A stretch of DNA of 64,000 nt from Gemmatimonadota bacterium. Its GTDB lineage: Bacteria; Gemmatimonadota; Gemmatimonadetes; Longimicrobiales; Gaopeijiaceae. Below, piece after piece: positions 1 to 7,864 of the stretch. The position numbers and the translations under genes were made by a program. The stretch lies in NCBI GenBank assembly GCA_029262115.1, contig JAJCZZ010000012.1, positions 1 to 64,000 of the forward strand. The letters run 5' to 3'. The notes beneath the pieces are model-generated. The model was not told the origin of the DNA. It saw only the letters and a list, made by a program, of their open reading frames with translations, and did no database searches. Numbering within the stretch: position 1 is the stretch's first letter; the number at the start of each line of letters is the position of its first letter.

Positions 1-29
1 CGAAAGTTCGCGAGCCACCGAGAGGGCCG

Positions 30-106
30 AGGCGCGACCCAGGTCCTGCGGACCCGGGTACCCCCCTGGTAGGCGCGACCCAAGTCCTGCGGACTCGGGT
101 ACCCCC
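30..106. repeat. Two tandem 36-bp repeats, each able to form a hairpin
   Basis: Two near-identical 36-bp units lie at 30-65 and 71-106, a 41-bp period. Each contains 10-bp arms around the loop TGC: ACCCAGGTCC/GGACCCGGGT in copy 1 and ACCCAAGTCC/GGACTCGGGT in copy 2, with one internal mismatch. The two differences between the copies lie at paired positions (G-C becomes A-T), so the stem is kept. This suggests selection on an RNA or DNA hairpin. The function is unknown. Confidence 0.6.
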
Positions 107-145
107 GAGGAATAGCACCGCTCTGGGGAACCCGCGCCGGAGGCG

Positions 146-167
146 TGGGTCGAGGAGCAACGACCCA
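146..167. other. Perfect 7-bp inverted repeat in a gene-free stretch
   Basis: TGGGTCG (146-152) and CGACCCA (161-167) are separated by 8 nt. The hairpin lies downstream of the minus-strand gene ending at 299 and follows the two tandem hairpins, so it may help terminate transcription, but it has no T-run. Nothing else was recognised in 1-298. Confidence 0.4.
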
Positions 168-298
168 GGGCCGGATGCGGGCACCGCGCGAAGCGTGGTC
201 CTCTCGAATGGCCGAGACACTTTCGTAACACCACACTAGCAGGACGAACCGCAATGTAATGTCGCCTACGGGCCGCTACCACCCGAGAAACGGGACGA

Positions 299-739
299 CT
301 ACACCTTCCCGTAGGCGACACAGCAGAGCTGGCACACGAGGTCCCGACCCACACGTACGAGACGTTCGGACGGCTCGTGTCGCGGACAGACCGGGTCCTC
401 GCCGGTGGCGAGGACATCCTTCACCTTCTTGCGCTCGGTCCGCGTTGCTTTGGGAATCAGCAGCCAGTATCGGAGCGACAACGCACTGCACTCCAAGAAC
501 AGGTTTGCGGAACCGTCCTCCCGGGCGCGCACCCCCAGCGGAATGAAGAATCCGCCGTTGGGCGATGGGATCTGCGACCCGCCGTAGAAATTCCTGAGCG
601 CCGCCTTGGGATTCTCAACGGGCAACGCTCCATCGACCAGAACCTTGACTCGCTCCGCCACCGAACTCTGCTGAGGCAGGCGCGCGCGATTGGGAGCGGG
701 TCCGGGCATCGGCTTGGTACGATCTTTCTTCTTTGACAC
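299..739 (-). CDS. Hypothetical protein with a C-terminal zinc-knuckle-like motif
   Basis: This 146-residue protein was not recognised. The first 25 residues are basic and proline-rich (starts MSKKKDRTKP), so it is probably cytoplasmic. The C-terminus carries CPRH near residues 117-120 and CQLC near 136-139, a spacing that could bind one zinc ion. The start codon is GTG at 739, with no convincing ribosome-binding site ahead of it. It is encoded alone; the nearest gene upstream on the same strand is separated by a terminator. The residue composition looks coding, but the function is unknown. Confidence 0.6.
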   Translation of the reverse strand: MSKKKDRTKPMPGPAPNRARLPQQSSVAERVKVLVDGALPVENPKAALRNFYGGSQIPSPNGGFFIPLGVRAREDGSANLFLECSALSLRYWLLIPKATRTERKKVKDVLATGEDPVCPRHEPSERLVRVGRDLVCQLCCVAYGKV

Positions 740-754
740 GGTCGAGATCTGAGG

Positions 755-862
755 TCAGAGGATTGGCGTGGCGTGTGGGCCGCTCCAGATCGCGGCGCCG
801 CCCCATTGACCCGCCTTGTTCACGGCGTAGCTGTTCACGGCGTAGGCGTTCACGTTGAAGCC
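755..862 (-). pseudogene. Tail fragment resembling an S8-type secreted peptidase
   Basis: The minus strand reads a short tail containing NAYAVNSYAVN and QWGGAAIWSG before a stop at 755. On the DNA this appears as 15-bp tandem repeats with GTTCACGGCGTAG at about 827-853. Repeated (N/S)YAVN and GGxAIW blocks are typical of the C-terminal extensions of some secreted subtilisin-like peptidases. No protease domain is present upstream: a terminator and another gene lie there instead. I infer a leftover C-terminus. It could also be a chance low-complexity ORF. Confidence 0.35.
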
Positions 863-968
863 CGGACTGGTTCCCCTGGTAGCAACCACCCGACCCCGGC
901 CCCCATGGACCAAGCGGCGGGAAGTATACGCGGCGCCCGGTCCGAGAGCCAGGGAGCCGGTAAACAAA

Positions 969-1000
969 AGAACGGGGAGCCTGCGAAGGCTCCCCGTTCT
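969..1000 (-). terminator. Strong intrinsic terminator of the 1030-1353 gene
   Basis: A perfect 13-bp stem, AGAACGGGGAGCC (969-981) and GGCTCCCCGTTCT (988-1000), encloses a 6-nt loop. Read on the minus strand it is followed by a T-rich tract (TTTTGTTTACC), the classic form of a rho-independent terminator. Confidence 0.85.
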
Positions 1001-1029
1001 GGACTTCCCAACGACCGGGTCGGTCGTCG

Positions 1030-1353
1030 TCAGGCTACCGTCGCGTCTTCGACCTCGAGTTCTACCGCCGGCACCTCGTCGGGAGTCGCGGACTCGACGC
1101 CCACTGCCACCGCGGCGTGACGGGTCGGGGCGTCCGTACCGTGCGGGATCGCCGGCTTACAGAAGCGCATGCCGATGTCGCGGAGCTGAGCGAGATCGAG
1201 GTCGGTCAGATCCGGGTACCGTTCGCCGATATAGTCGATCGTCTCGTCCATCCAATGGACCTGATCATCCGCTTCGGCCTGCAGAACGCCACACCGATTG
1301 ATGTGGCTGAAGAGCTCATCGCGAGCCCGATCCAGGAGTTTCTCTTTGCTCAA
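1030..1353 (-). CDS. Hypothetical acidic protein, 107 residues
   Basis: The family was not recognised. The protein is acidic and predicted soluble, with a helical N-terminal half (residues 1-65, MSKEKLLDRARDELFSHINR onward) and an alanine/valine/glutamate-rich tail. The start is TTG at 1353, supported by a GGAGG ribosome-binding site about six bases upstream. A strong intrinsic terminator follows at 969-1000, so this is a single-gene transcript. The good ribosome-binding site and terminator argue that it is real, although nothing shows its role. Confidence 0.65.
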   Translation of the reverse strand: MSKEKLLDRARDELFSHINRCGVLQAEADDQVHWMDETIDYIGERYPDLTDLDLAQLRDIGMRFCKPAIPHGTDAPTRHAAVAVGVESATPDEVPAVELEVEDATVA

Positions 1354-1458
1354 AGTCGCCTCCGTCTATGTTAAGTGCGCGCGCGGCGTGCGCTCTTCCA
1401 ACAACTGGGTTTCAGCCCGAGAAGTTAACGAGATCGAGACGTACGGGGAACGGGCTGA

Positions 1459-1483
1459 AGAGGACTGAATGACATACCGATGA
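1459..1483 (+). promoter_or_regulatory. Four-codon upstream ORF coupled to the hyuB-like start
   Basis: AGAGGA at 1459-1464 is spaced correctly for the ATG at 1469, not for the hyuB-like ATG at 1480. The upstream ORF reads ATG ACA TAC CGA TGA, and its stop overlaps the hyuB-like ATG. Translation of the large gene may therefore rely on reinitiation. Confidence 0.4.
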
Positions 1484-3072
1484 TTCAACCGACGACGGAT
1501 CCCGTGTCCCTGGAGATTTTCAGGCACCTCTTCACGGCCCTGGCCGAGGAAATGGGTGCGGCCCTGAGGCGCGCTTCGTTTTCCCCCAATGTGAAGGAAC
1601 GGCGGGACTACTCGTGCGCGCTGTTCTCACCCGAGGTCAAGGCCGTAGCGCTCGGCGATCACATGCCGGTCCACCTCGGCGCCATGCCCATGAGCGTGGA
1701 AGCGGCTCTAACCGAATGTCGAGTGCTGGAGCCCGGGGACGTCGTTTGCCTCAATGATCCCTTCAAGGGCGGGACGCACCTTCCCGATATCACGCTGATC
1801 CAAGGCGTACACGACGAAGGCGGCTCTCTGCTCGGGTACGTCGCCTCCCGCGCTCATCACTCGGACGTTGGGGGGATGACGCCCGGATCGATGCCCCTGG
1901 CCCGGGAGATCTTCCAGGAGGGGCTCCGGATCCCGCCCGTCCGCCTCTATCGCGGCGGCGTCCGAAATCACGACCTCTGGGAGTTGATGTTGGCGAATGT
2001 CCGCACGCCCATCGAGCGCGCCGGTGATCTTGAGGCGCAGTTGGCCGCGCTGCACACCGGCTCGGTTCGGCTGGCGGACATCGTCGCCCGGCGGGGTTCA
2101 GACGCCACACTACAGGCGATGGACGACCTGGTCCGCTACGCTGACCGGCTCATGGCAGCGGGTGTCGCACTCATCCCGGACGGGCGGTACGAAGCCGAGG
2201 ACGTCATGGAGTCCGACGGTTTCGGTACGGTCGACGTACCCATCCGGCTGGCTCTGATCGTCGATGGCGACCGGTTGACGCTCGACTTCACTGGCACATC
2301 GCCTCAGGTGACCGGCGGCATCAACGCGGTCGCCGCGATCACCTCGTCCGCGTGCCGGTACGTAGTGCGCTGTGTCGTGGAGGACCTGCTGGAGGAGTCG
2401 CTGCCCGCAGGAGGCGGATCCATGGAGCACATCGCCCTCGTCCTCCCGGAAGGCTCTCTGGTCAACGCGAAACTCCCCGCGTCCGTGGCGGCGGGTAACG
2501 TGGAGACGAGCCAGCGGATCACGGACGTCCTCTTCAGGGCGTTTGGGCATGCGCTCCCGGACAGGATCCCTGCTCTGTCCCAAGGGACCATGAACAACAT
2601 GACCGTCGGAGGCATCGATCCCCGAACCGGCGACCCGTTCGCCTACTACGAGACCGTAGGCGGAGGGATGGGCGCCGGGCCGGACCGGCATGGCCTGTCC
2701 GGTGTCCATGTGCACATGACGAACTCTTTGAACACGCCGATCGAGGCGCTGGAGCACGCCTATCCGTTCCGCGTCACCCGCTACTCGATCCGGCGGGGGA
2801 GCGGGGGCCAGGGGGCTCAGCGTGGAGGGGACGGGCTTCGTCGCGACGTGCAGCTCCTCGGGGCAGGCCAGATCGCGCTTCTGGCGGAGCGCCGCGCGGC
2901 CGGGCCCTCGGGAGCGCAGGGCGGCGAGCCAGGCGCCCCCGGAGAGAACGTCCTCATCCGTGAGGGGGTAGAGACGTCCCTTCCCGCGAAAACAACGTTC
3001 GACGCCCAAGCCGGCGACGTGCTCAGCATCCGCTCTCCTGGAGGCGGTGGCTGGGGCCGCCGGAACCCCTGA
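1480..3072 (+). CDS. Hydantoinase B / oxoprolinase family protein (HyuB-like)
   Basis: This 530-residue protein matches the HyuB family, the beta subunit of ATP-dependent hydantoinases and 5-oxoprolinases that hydrolyse cyclic amides. Family hallmarks are DPVSLEIFRHLF near residues 7-18, SFSPNVKERRDYSCALF (33-49), LNDPFKGGTHLPDI (91-104) and SRAHHSDVGGMTPGS (123-137). The C-terminal glycine-rich region includes GSGGQGAQRGGDG. The usual partner HyuA, which carries the ATP-binding part, is absent on both sides, so the substrate cannot be inferred. The start overlaps the stop of a four-codon upstream ORF (1469-1483) that has the better-placed ribosome-binding site. A DUF6941-like gene follows after 16 bp. 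Confidence 0.85.
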   Translation: MIQPTTDPVSLEIFRHLFTALAEEMGAALRRASFSPNVKERRDYSCALFSPEVKAVALGDHMPVHLGAMPMSVEAALTECRVLEPGDVVCLNDPFKGGTHLPDITLIQGVHDEGGSLLGYVASRAHHSDVGGMTPGSMPLAREIFQEGLRIPPVRLYRGGVRNHDLWELMLANVRTPIERAGDLEAQLAALHTGSVRLADIVARRGSDATLQAMDDLVRYADRLMAAGVALIPDGRYEAEDVMESDGFGTVDVPIRLALIVDGDRLTLDFTGTSPQVTGGINAVAAITSSACRYVVRCVVEDLLEESLPAGGGSMEHIALVLPEGSLVNAKLPASVAAGNVETSQRITDVLFRAFGHALPDRIPALSQGTMNNMTVGGIDPRTGDPFAYYETVGGGMGAGPDRHGLSGVHVHMTNSLNTPIEALEHAYPFRVTRYSIRRGSGGQGAQRGGDGLRRDVQLLGAGQIALLAERRAAGPSGAQGGEPGAPGENVLIREGVETSLPAKTTFDAQAGDVLSIRSPGGGGWGRRNP

Positions 3073-3088
3073 CCGGCTGGAATCTTCG

Positions 3089-3505
3089 ATGCAACTCCTG
3101 ATGGCCTCCCTGTGCGAAGACGCGGCACTGCGCCCCGATGGCAAGCTCGATGTCCACGGAGCGTTTTACGACCTCGCCGCCCCCGGTTTCCCCGCAAAGC
3201 AGGATCAGATGGTTCTGGCATTGGCCGTGGAGTGGGACCGGGGGGACGAGGGGCAGTATCAGTTCCGTGTCGAACTCCAGGGCGAAGGTGCGGACCGCCC
3301 GTCGTTCACGGTCGAAGGTCACACCGAGGTGTCCCGGCGGGACGCAGGCGACCGTCCAGCCCGCACCTATCTGATCATGCCCTTGACCGACATCATCTTC
3401 CCGAGGGCGGGCGCGTACCGGATGTCCGTGCGCTTGAAGGGGCAGGACACGCCAGGACCCACACTCCACCTGTGGGAAGTACCGGAGGGCGCCGCTTCGG
3501 CGTGA
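3089..3505 (+). CDS. DUF6941-like hypothetical protein
   Basis: The protein has 138 residues from the ATG at 3089 (MQLLMASLCEDAALRPDGKL). The opening 'MxLLxASLCEDA' followed by a predicted beta-sandwich resembles DUF6941, a small family of unknown function; this assignment is from memory of the family pattern. It has no signal peptide or membrane segment. In-frame sequence runs upstream to 3047 inside the hyuB-like gene, but the methionine at 3089 matches the family N-terminus. It sits 16 bp after the hyuB-like gene and 16 bp before the first GT9 gene. Confidence 0.6.
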   Translation: MQLLMASLCEDAALRPDGKLDVHGAFYDLAAPGFPAKQDQMVLALAVEWDRGDEGQYQFRVELQGEGADRPSFTVEGHTEVSRRDAGDRPARTYLIMPLTDIIFPRAGAYRMSVRLKGQDTPGPTLHLWEVPEGAASA

Positions 3506-3521
3506 GTGACGGGTTCCCAAG

Positions 3522-4598
3522 ATGCCGATCCGCCCGCGACCGATCGAGTTGGATACCCCTCCGCTCCTGCCGACCGAAGGAAGCGTAAACGTCTGCATGG
3601 TACTCCTTTCGGGCGTCGGTGATGTCGTGCATGGCCTGCCCCTGGCCCTCGACGTCAAACGTCGGAATCCCTCTGCATTTCTGACATGGGTGGCCGAACC
3701 CGCGCCCGCGGAAATCCTACGTCACCACGCCGCCGTTGATCGGGTGATCGTGTTCGACACCGGTTCGGGTTGGCGAGGCGTTCAACGACTCCATAGGGAG
3801 ATGGCGGGTCGCCGAGCCGACCTCACCCTCAACTTGCAGCGGTACTTCAAGAGCGTATGGCCGACCCTGTTCTCCCGGGCGCCGGTGCGGATCGGGCTCC
3901 CGCCGTGGATGACGCGCGACGGCGTTCGGTACGTGAACACGCACGCCATCCCCGGCGGGTCGTGGAAACACACCCAGGACGTTTTCCTGGACGTCCGCCC
4001 GGCTCTCGGCGTGGACCGAAACGCGCCCGTCGAGTGGAATATCTGCTTTTCCGACTCCGAGAGAGCCGACCAACGTGCCTTTTTCGACCACTTGGGCGAC
4101 CGCAGAGTCGTGACGTTGGTGGTCGCGTCCGCCAACCCGAAAAAGGACTGGCCGGCTCCGCGCTATGCCGAACTGGCGGATATCCTCGACTCGGAGTTCG
4201 GGGTCCAGGTGATCCTCGCGGGCGGCCCCTCCGAGCGTGAACGCGGTATCGCATCGCAGATCGCGTCCCGGACCGCCTCGACCCTGATCGACGCCCTCGG
4301 AGACTCCGTTCGGCGATTGATGTGGATGATCGACGGGTCCGACGTCGTCGTGGCCCCCGACACGGGTCCGCTCCACATCGCCCACGCGCTGAACGTTCCC
4401 GTGGTCGGGCTGTTCGGGCACACCAATCCCTGGCGGGTCGGGCCCTGGCGCCGCTTCCACCACCTCGTTCTCGATCAGTACACGGACTCCGACGACCTGC
4501 CTGATCCGGCGGCCTATGCCCCAAAAGATGGGCGGATGGGCGCGATCCACGTGGTCGACGTCGTCGAGCGGGTCTCGGCGGCCCTCCGCCTCGTATGA
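3522..4598 (+). CDS. Glycosyltransferase family 9 (heptosyltransferase-like)
   Basis: This 358-residue GT-B fold enzyme probably transfers a heptose-type sugar onto the LPS inner core on the cytoplasmic side. The N-terminal domain has the GT9 pattern VNVCMVLLSGVGDVVHGLPL (22-41). The C-terminal nucleotide-sugar domain has KKDWPAPRYAEL (208-219), ILAGGPSERE (231-240) and the signature APDTGPLHIAHAL (278-290) followed by VGLFGHTNP. It overlaps the next gene by 4 bp (ATGA). A second GT9 lies one gene further on, the usual arrangement for sequential core sugars. The exact donor and acceptor cannot be told from the sequence. Confidence 0.9.
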   Translation: MPIRPRPIELDTPPLLPTEGSVNVCMVLLSGVGDVVHGLPLALDVKRRNPSAFLTWVAEPAPAEILRHHAAVDRVIVFDTGSGWRGVQRLHREMAGRRADLTLNLQRYFKSVWPTLFSRAPVRIGLPPWMTRDGVRYVNTHAIPGGSWKHTQDVFLDVRPALGVDRNAPVEWNICFSDSERADQRAFFDHLGDRRVVTLVVASANPKKDWPAPRYAELADILDSEFGVQVILAGGPSERERGIASQIASRTASTLIDALGDSVRRLMWMIDGSDVVVAPDTGPLHIAHALNVPVVGLFGHTNPWRVGPWRRFHHLVLDQYTDSDDLPDPAAYAPKDGRMGAIHVVDVVERVSAALRLV

Positions 4599-5362
4599 AC
4601 GTGCCAGCTGGATACGTCGAACTGGCCGGACCGGGACACGGTGGCTTCGCTCTGCGCGACGACGCGGAATGGATCCGGAGCGTGCTGTCTGCGACAGAAA
4701 CCCTCCACGGCTGGGCCGCAAGGGTCCCGGGCGTCGAGACGTTGACCGGCCGAGAGTCTGTATACGCGTTCCCTGCTCCGAGCGGAAGCCCCGACCTGGA
4801 ATACGTGAGCCGACACTACCGGCGAGGCGGCGTGTTCGCTCCGGTGCTCCAAGATCGCTTCGTCCCGGTGGGGGCGCCCCGTCCGCTCGTCGAGCTCCAC
4901 GCCTCCGAGGCGGCCCGAGCGCGCGGGGTGCCCACGCCACGGGTCGTCGCCGGGTTGGTGTATCCGGGCCCGGGCTTCTATCGCGCGGACCTCGTAACGG
5001 AACGGGTGCGCGGCCGGAATCTCGCGTCGGTCCTGTCCGATGCGGACGGTGATGCCGACTTCGTCGAGCTTCTGACACGGGTCGGGCGCCTCGTGATCCA
5101 ACTCGAGGCGGCCGGCCTCCGCCACCCGGATCTGAACGTGAGGAACATCCTGGTCGAGCCCGGCCCGGACGGAGCGCTTCATGTTCTCGACCTCGACCGA
5201 GCCCGCGTCGGGGATCATCGCTCCGGAGGCGGTGCCATGCGAGCCCGTCTACGGCGCTCGCTGCGAAAGCTCGAGCGGCAGGGAGTGGCTCTGTCCGCCG
5301 CCTCGTGGCGGGCGTTGGACCGCGGGTTCAGGGACCGCGGCTTCAGGGGAGGTGCACCGTGA
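4595..5362 (+). CDS. kdkA: Kdo kinase-like LPS kinase (KdkA/WaaP family)
   Basis: This 255-residue protein has the atypical kinase fold of LPS core kinases. The catalytic-loop equivalent is RHPDLNVRNILV (176-187), where Asp179 is the predicted base. The metal-binding segment is VLDLDRARVG (197-206). KdkA phosphorylates the 4-position of Kdo in a mono-Kdo LPS core; related WaaP/InaA proteins phosphorylate heptose, so the symbol is provisional. It is translationally coupled to GT9 genes on both sides (4-bp overlaps at 4595-4598 and 5359-5362), which supports a role in inner-core assembly. It has no signal peptide and is probably membrane-associated in the cytoplasm. Confidence 0.8.
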   Translation: MNVPAGYVELAGPGHGGFALRDDAEWIRSVLSATETLHGWAARVPGVETLTGRESVYAFPAPSGSPDLEYVSRHYRRGGVFAPVLQDRFVPVGAPRPLVELHASEAARARGVPTPRVVAGLVYPGPGFYRADLVTERVRGRNLASVLSDADGDADFVELLTRVGRLVIQLEAAGLRHPDLNVRNILVEPGPDGALHVLDLDRARVGDHRSGGGAMRARLRRSLRKLERQGVALSAASWRALDRGFRDRGFRGGAP

Positions 5363-6411
5363 GCGGCTGGGAGGGTCGCCCCCCCGGGGAGATCTGCATC
5401 GTCATGCTGTCCGCCATCGGTGACGCCGTCCACGTCCTGCCGGTGGCGAACGCCCTGAAGCGGGCGTGGCCGGACACCCGCATCACGTGGGTGATCCAAC
5501 CGGTGCCCCACCTGTTGGTGCGCGACCATTCGGCGATCGACGACTTCATCGTCTTTCACAGGCATCGTGGTCCTCGGGGCCTTCGGAGCCTTCTCGACGC
5601 CCGGCGCGAGCTACGTGGGCGGTCCTTCGACCTGCTACTCGGTCTGCAGGTCTATGCGAAGGCGGGGATTCTCACCTCCATGGCCCGCTCCCCCGTCAAG
5701 CTCGGGTTCGACCGCGCTCGCGCGCGCGACCTTCAGTGGCTGGTGACGACCCATCGGATCCCCCGTCACCCTCCCCAGCACGTACAGGACCAGTACTTCG
5801 AGTTTCTCGAGTGGCTCGGCGTCCGTCCTTCTCCCGTGCGGTGGGACATCCGCTTTTCGGAGGTGGAACGCGCCGCACAGAGCGTGTTCTTCGACCGCTT
5901 CCCGGGGCCGGCGTGCGCGATCGTGGTCGGCACGAGCAAGCCGGAGAAGAACTGGCACCCCCACGGATACGCCCGCGTCCTCGAAGCCATCGAATCGGAG
6001 CACGGCCTCCATCCGGTCCTCGTGGGAGGGCCGTCCGCTGTCGAGCGGGACATCGCCAACAAAATCCTGTCGGAGACGTCCGCGAACGTGACGGATGCGC
6101 TGGGGGACGACCTGCGGCGCCTGACCTGGATCCTGGACGGTAGTGCCTTGACCATCAGCCCCGACACTGGCCCGCTTCATCTCAGCCGTGCGCTCGACAC
6201 TCCGGTCGTGGGGCTGTTCGGGTACACCAACCCCCGGAGGACCGGACCGTACGGGGCGTACCGGGATCTGGTCGTCGACGGGTACGCCGAGTACCCCGGC
6301 GAGGACTACCCCATCGACCACGCCTACCGAGATGGGATGGGTCGGGTGACCGTGGACGATGTGCTCGAGAAGGTGGCAGTGGCGGTGAACCGCTACGGAG
6401 TCGTGCCCTGA
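5359..6411 (+). CDS. Glycosyltransferase family 9 (heptosyltransferase-like), second copy
   Basis: This second GT9 enzyme is 350 residues from the GTG at 5359, which overlaps the kdkA-like stop as GTGA and has GGGGAGG just upstream. Motifs repeat those of the first copy: ICIVMLSAIGDAVHVLPV near the N-terminus, KPEKNWHPHGYARVLEAI in the linker, VLVGGPSAVERD, and SPDTGPLHLSRAL followed by VGLFGYTNP in the C-terminal domain. The sequence is clearly diverged from the first copy, so it probably adds a different core sugar. An in-frame ATG exists upstream at 5305, but it lies inside the kinase gene. Confidence 0.9.
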   Translation: MSGWEGRPPGEICIVMLSAIGDAVHVLPVANALKRAWPDTRITWVIQPVPHLLVRDHSAIDDFIVFHRHRGPRGLRSLLDARRELRGRSFDLLLGLQVYAKAGILTSMARSPVKLGFDRARARDLQWLVTTHRIPRHPPQHVQDQYFEFLEWLGVRPSPVRWDIRFSEVERAAQSVFFDRFPGPACAIVVGTSKPEKNWHPHGYARVLEAIESEHGLHPVLVGGPSAVERDIANKILSETSANVTDALGDDLRRLTWILDGSALTISPDTGPLHLSRALDTPVVGLFGYTNPRRTGPYGAYRDLVVDGYAEYPGEDYPIDHAYRDGMGRVTVDDVLEKVAVAVNRYGVVP

Positions 6412-7274
6412 TGTCGCCGGGAGAGTGGCGGCACATCCGCTCCACCCCACGGGAGACGTTGCAGGCTGCGCTGACCGAAATGCATCACGCGGTCCAGTTG
6501 GTGGCCGCGGCAGGAGAAGCCTTCGCGGAGCGGCACAGCGACGGGTCCCACCGAACGACACGGTGGTCGGCCGATCGACGAAGGTTGGTCGGCGCAGACT
6601 TCACGGGCGGATATCCCTTCCGCATGGCACTCGAGCCCGACGCGATGTGCCTGGTGCTTCTGGAGCGTAGTGGAGACGTGTTGGGGGGTATAGAGCTGCC
6701 GGGCCGCACGCTTGCCGAGGCGTACGATTGGATGGGTCGTGCGGCAACGACATACCTGGGCAGGCCGTACGACCCGGTATCGCCACCCGCCTTCCCGATC
6801 GCGGGCCACGGGCAGAGTCGACGCTTCGCCTCCCCGAGCGAGGGCGTCCGCCGAGCCGCCACCGCCCTGTTTGCGATGGCCGACCCGATTGTCGGATCGG
6901 TTTCGGAAGGCCAGCAGGGCGCGGGTCCGGTCCGCTGCTGGCCGCACGAGTTCGACCTGTCTGCCACCGTTCACTTCGCAGGCGTGACCGGTGGCGTGTC
7001 GGGACAATCGGTACGGTTCGGGTTGGCGCCGCACGGCGGGGGATACGACTCATGGTACTGGTTCGTCAGCCTGTGGCCCACGTTGGGCGACGGGGAAGCC
7101 ACAGCATTGGACGGTCCCGGACGGTTGCACCGGGGAGAGTGGTCCGGCGCGGTCCTGGCCGGCGAGACGATTCTCGGCGCGGGGGACGGGGGAGCAGCCC
7201 GTGTACGGACATTCCTTCAGGACCGAGTCCGATCGTTCCTCGAAGTTGTGGCGAACAGACGAGTCGGGTCATGA
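6411..7274 (+). CDS. Hypothetical protein with WPHEFDL motif
   Basis: The 287-residue protein starts with an ATG sharing one base with the previous stop (6411). It is predicted to be soluble. The C-terminal half contains CWPHEFDLSATVHF and GGGYDSWYWFVSLWP. This tryptophan/histidine pattern faintly recalls DUF5996-like proteins, whose function is unknown; the match is weak and not relied on. Coupling to the LPS-core genes may be operon economy rather than shared function. It is followed by a DinB-family gene 28 bp downstream. Confidence 0.65.
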   Translation: MSPGEWRHIRSTPRETLQAALTEMHHAVQLVAAAGEAFAERHSDGSHRTTRWSADRRRLVGADFTGGYPFRMALEPDAMCLVLLERSGDVLGGIELPGRTLAEAYDWMGRAATTYLGRPYDPVSPPAFPIAGHGQSRRFASPSEGVRRAATALFAMADPIVGSVSEGQQGAGPVRCWPHEFDLSATVHFAGVTGGVSGQSVRFGLAPHGGGYDSWYWFVSLWPTLGDGEATALDGPGRLHRGEWSGAVLAGETILGAGDGGAARVRTFLQDRVRSFLEVVANRRVGS

Positions 7275-7302
7275 TCACGGATACAGTCGAAGGGACGGGT
7301 CC

Positions 7303-7851
7303 ATGTCGATTCTGAGCAACAACGCAGACTCGGCCGCGGAGGCGGCCGGCCGGTACGTAGACGCGATTCTCTCGTTGGTGGGCGATCGCGATCCCATGGA
7401 GATCCTCCGTGCGACGCCCGACCGGTTGAGCGCGGCGGTGGCGGGGCTCGACGAGCAGGCACTGCGCCGTGAGGAACGGCCGGGCAAGTGGTCCGCGGCC
7501 CAGGTCGTTCAACACATGGCGGACTCGGAGCTCGTCTGGGCGTATCGTCTCCGTCGGGTGCTCGCAGAGGACAGACCCACGCTGACCGGCTTTGATCAGG
7601 ACGCGTGGGCCGAGGCGCTCCGGTATGCCGATTCGGATGTACCGGCCGCGCTCGTCGTCGTCCGTGCCGTGCGCGCGGCGAACCTCGCATTGCTGGCGTC
7701 GGCCTCTCCCGAAGACCTCGACCGGGTCGGCGTCCACGTCGAGCGCGGAGACGAGTCACTGCGGCAGATGATTCCGCTCTACGCCGGGCATGACCTGGCC
7801 CACCTCGGTCAGTTGGAGCGTATCCGTGGGGTCGTCGAAGCGGACGGCTGA
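7303..7851 (+). CDS. DinB-family four-helix metal-binding protein
   Basis: The protein is 182 residues from the ATG at 7303. DinB/DUF664 proteins are four-helix bundles with three histidines that bind a divalent metal; many act as thiol-dependent transferases, but the substrate varies. Here the ligands are the histidine in VVQHMADSE and the two in YAGHDLAHLGQ, the expected HxxxH spacing. The segment RPGKWSAAQVVQHM is a typical family opening. An in-frame ORF extends upstream to 6991, but that part overlaps the previous gene in another frame and is a shadow. The reaction is unknown. Confidence 0.85.
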   Translation: MSILSNNADSAAEAAGRYVDAILSLVGDRDPMEILRATPDRLSAAVAGLDEQALRREERPGKWSAAQVVQHMADSELVWAYRLRRVLAEDRPTLTGFDQDAWAEALRYADSDVPAALVVVRAVRAANLALLASASPEDLDRVGVHVERGDESLRQMIPLYAGHDLAHLGQLERIRGVVEADG

Positions 7852-7864
7852 ATCCGGCGGTCGT

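Noticed and set aside
2110..3144. Minus-strand ORF opposite the hyuB-like gene
   Set aside because: It is antisense to conserved HyuB blocks and has no ribosome-binding site or family pattern.
3717..5078. Long minus-strand ORF across the first GT9 and the kinase genes
   Set aside because: It spans two well-supported plus-strand genes and is Arg/Pro/Gly-rich with no recognisable domain.
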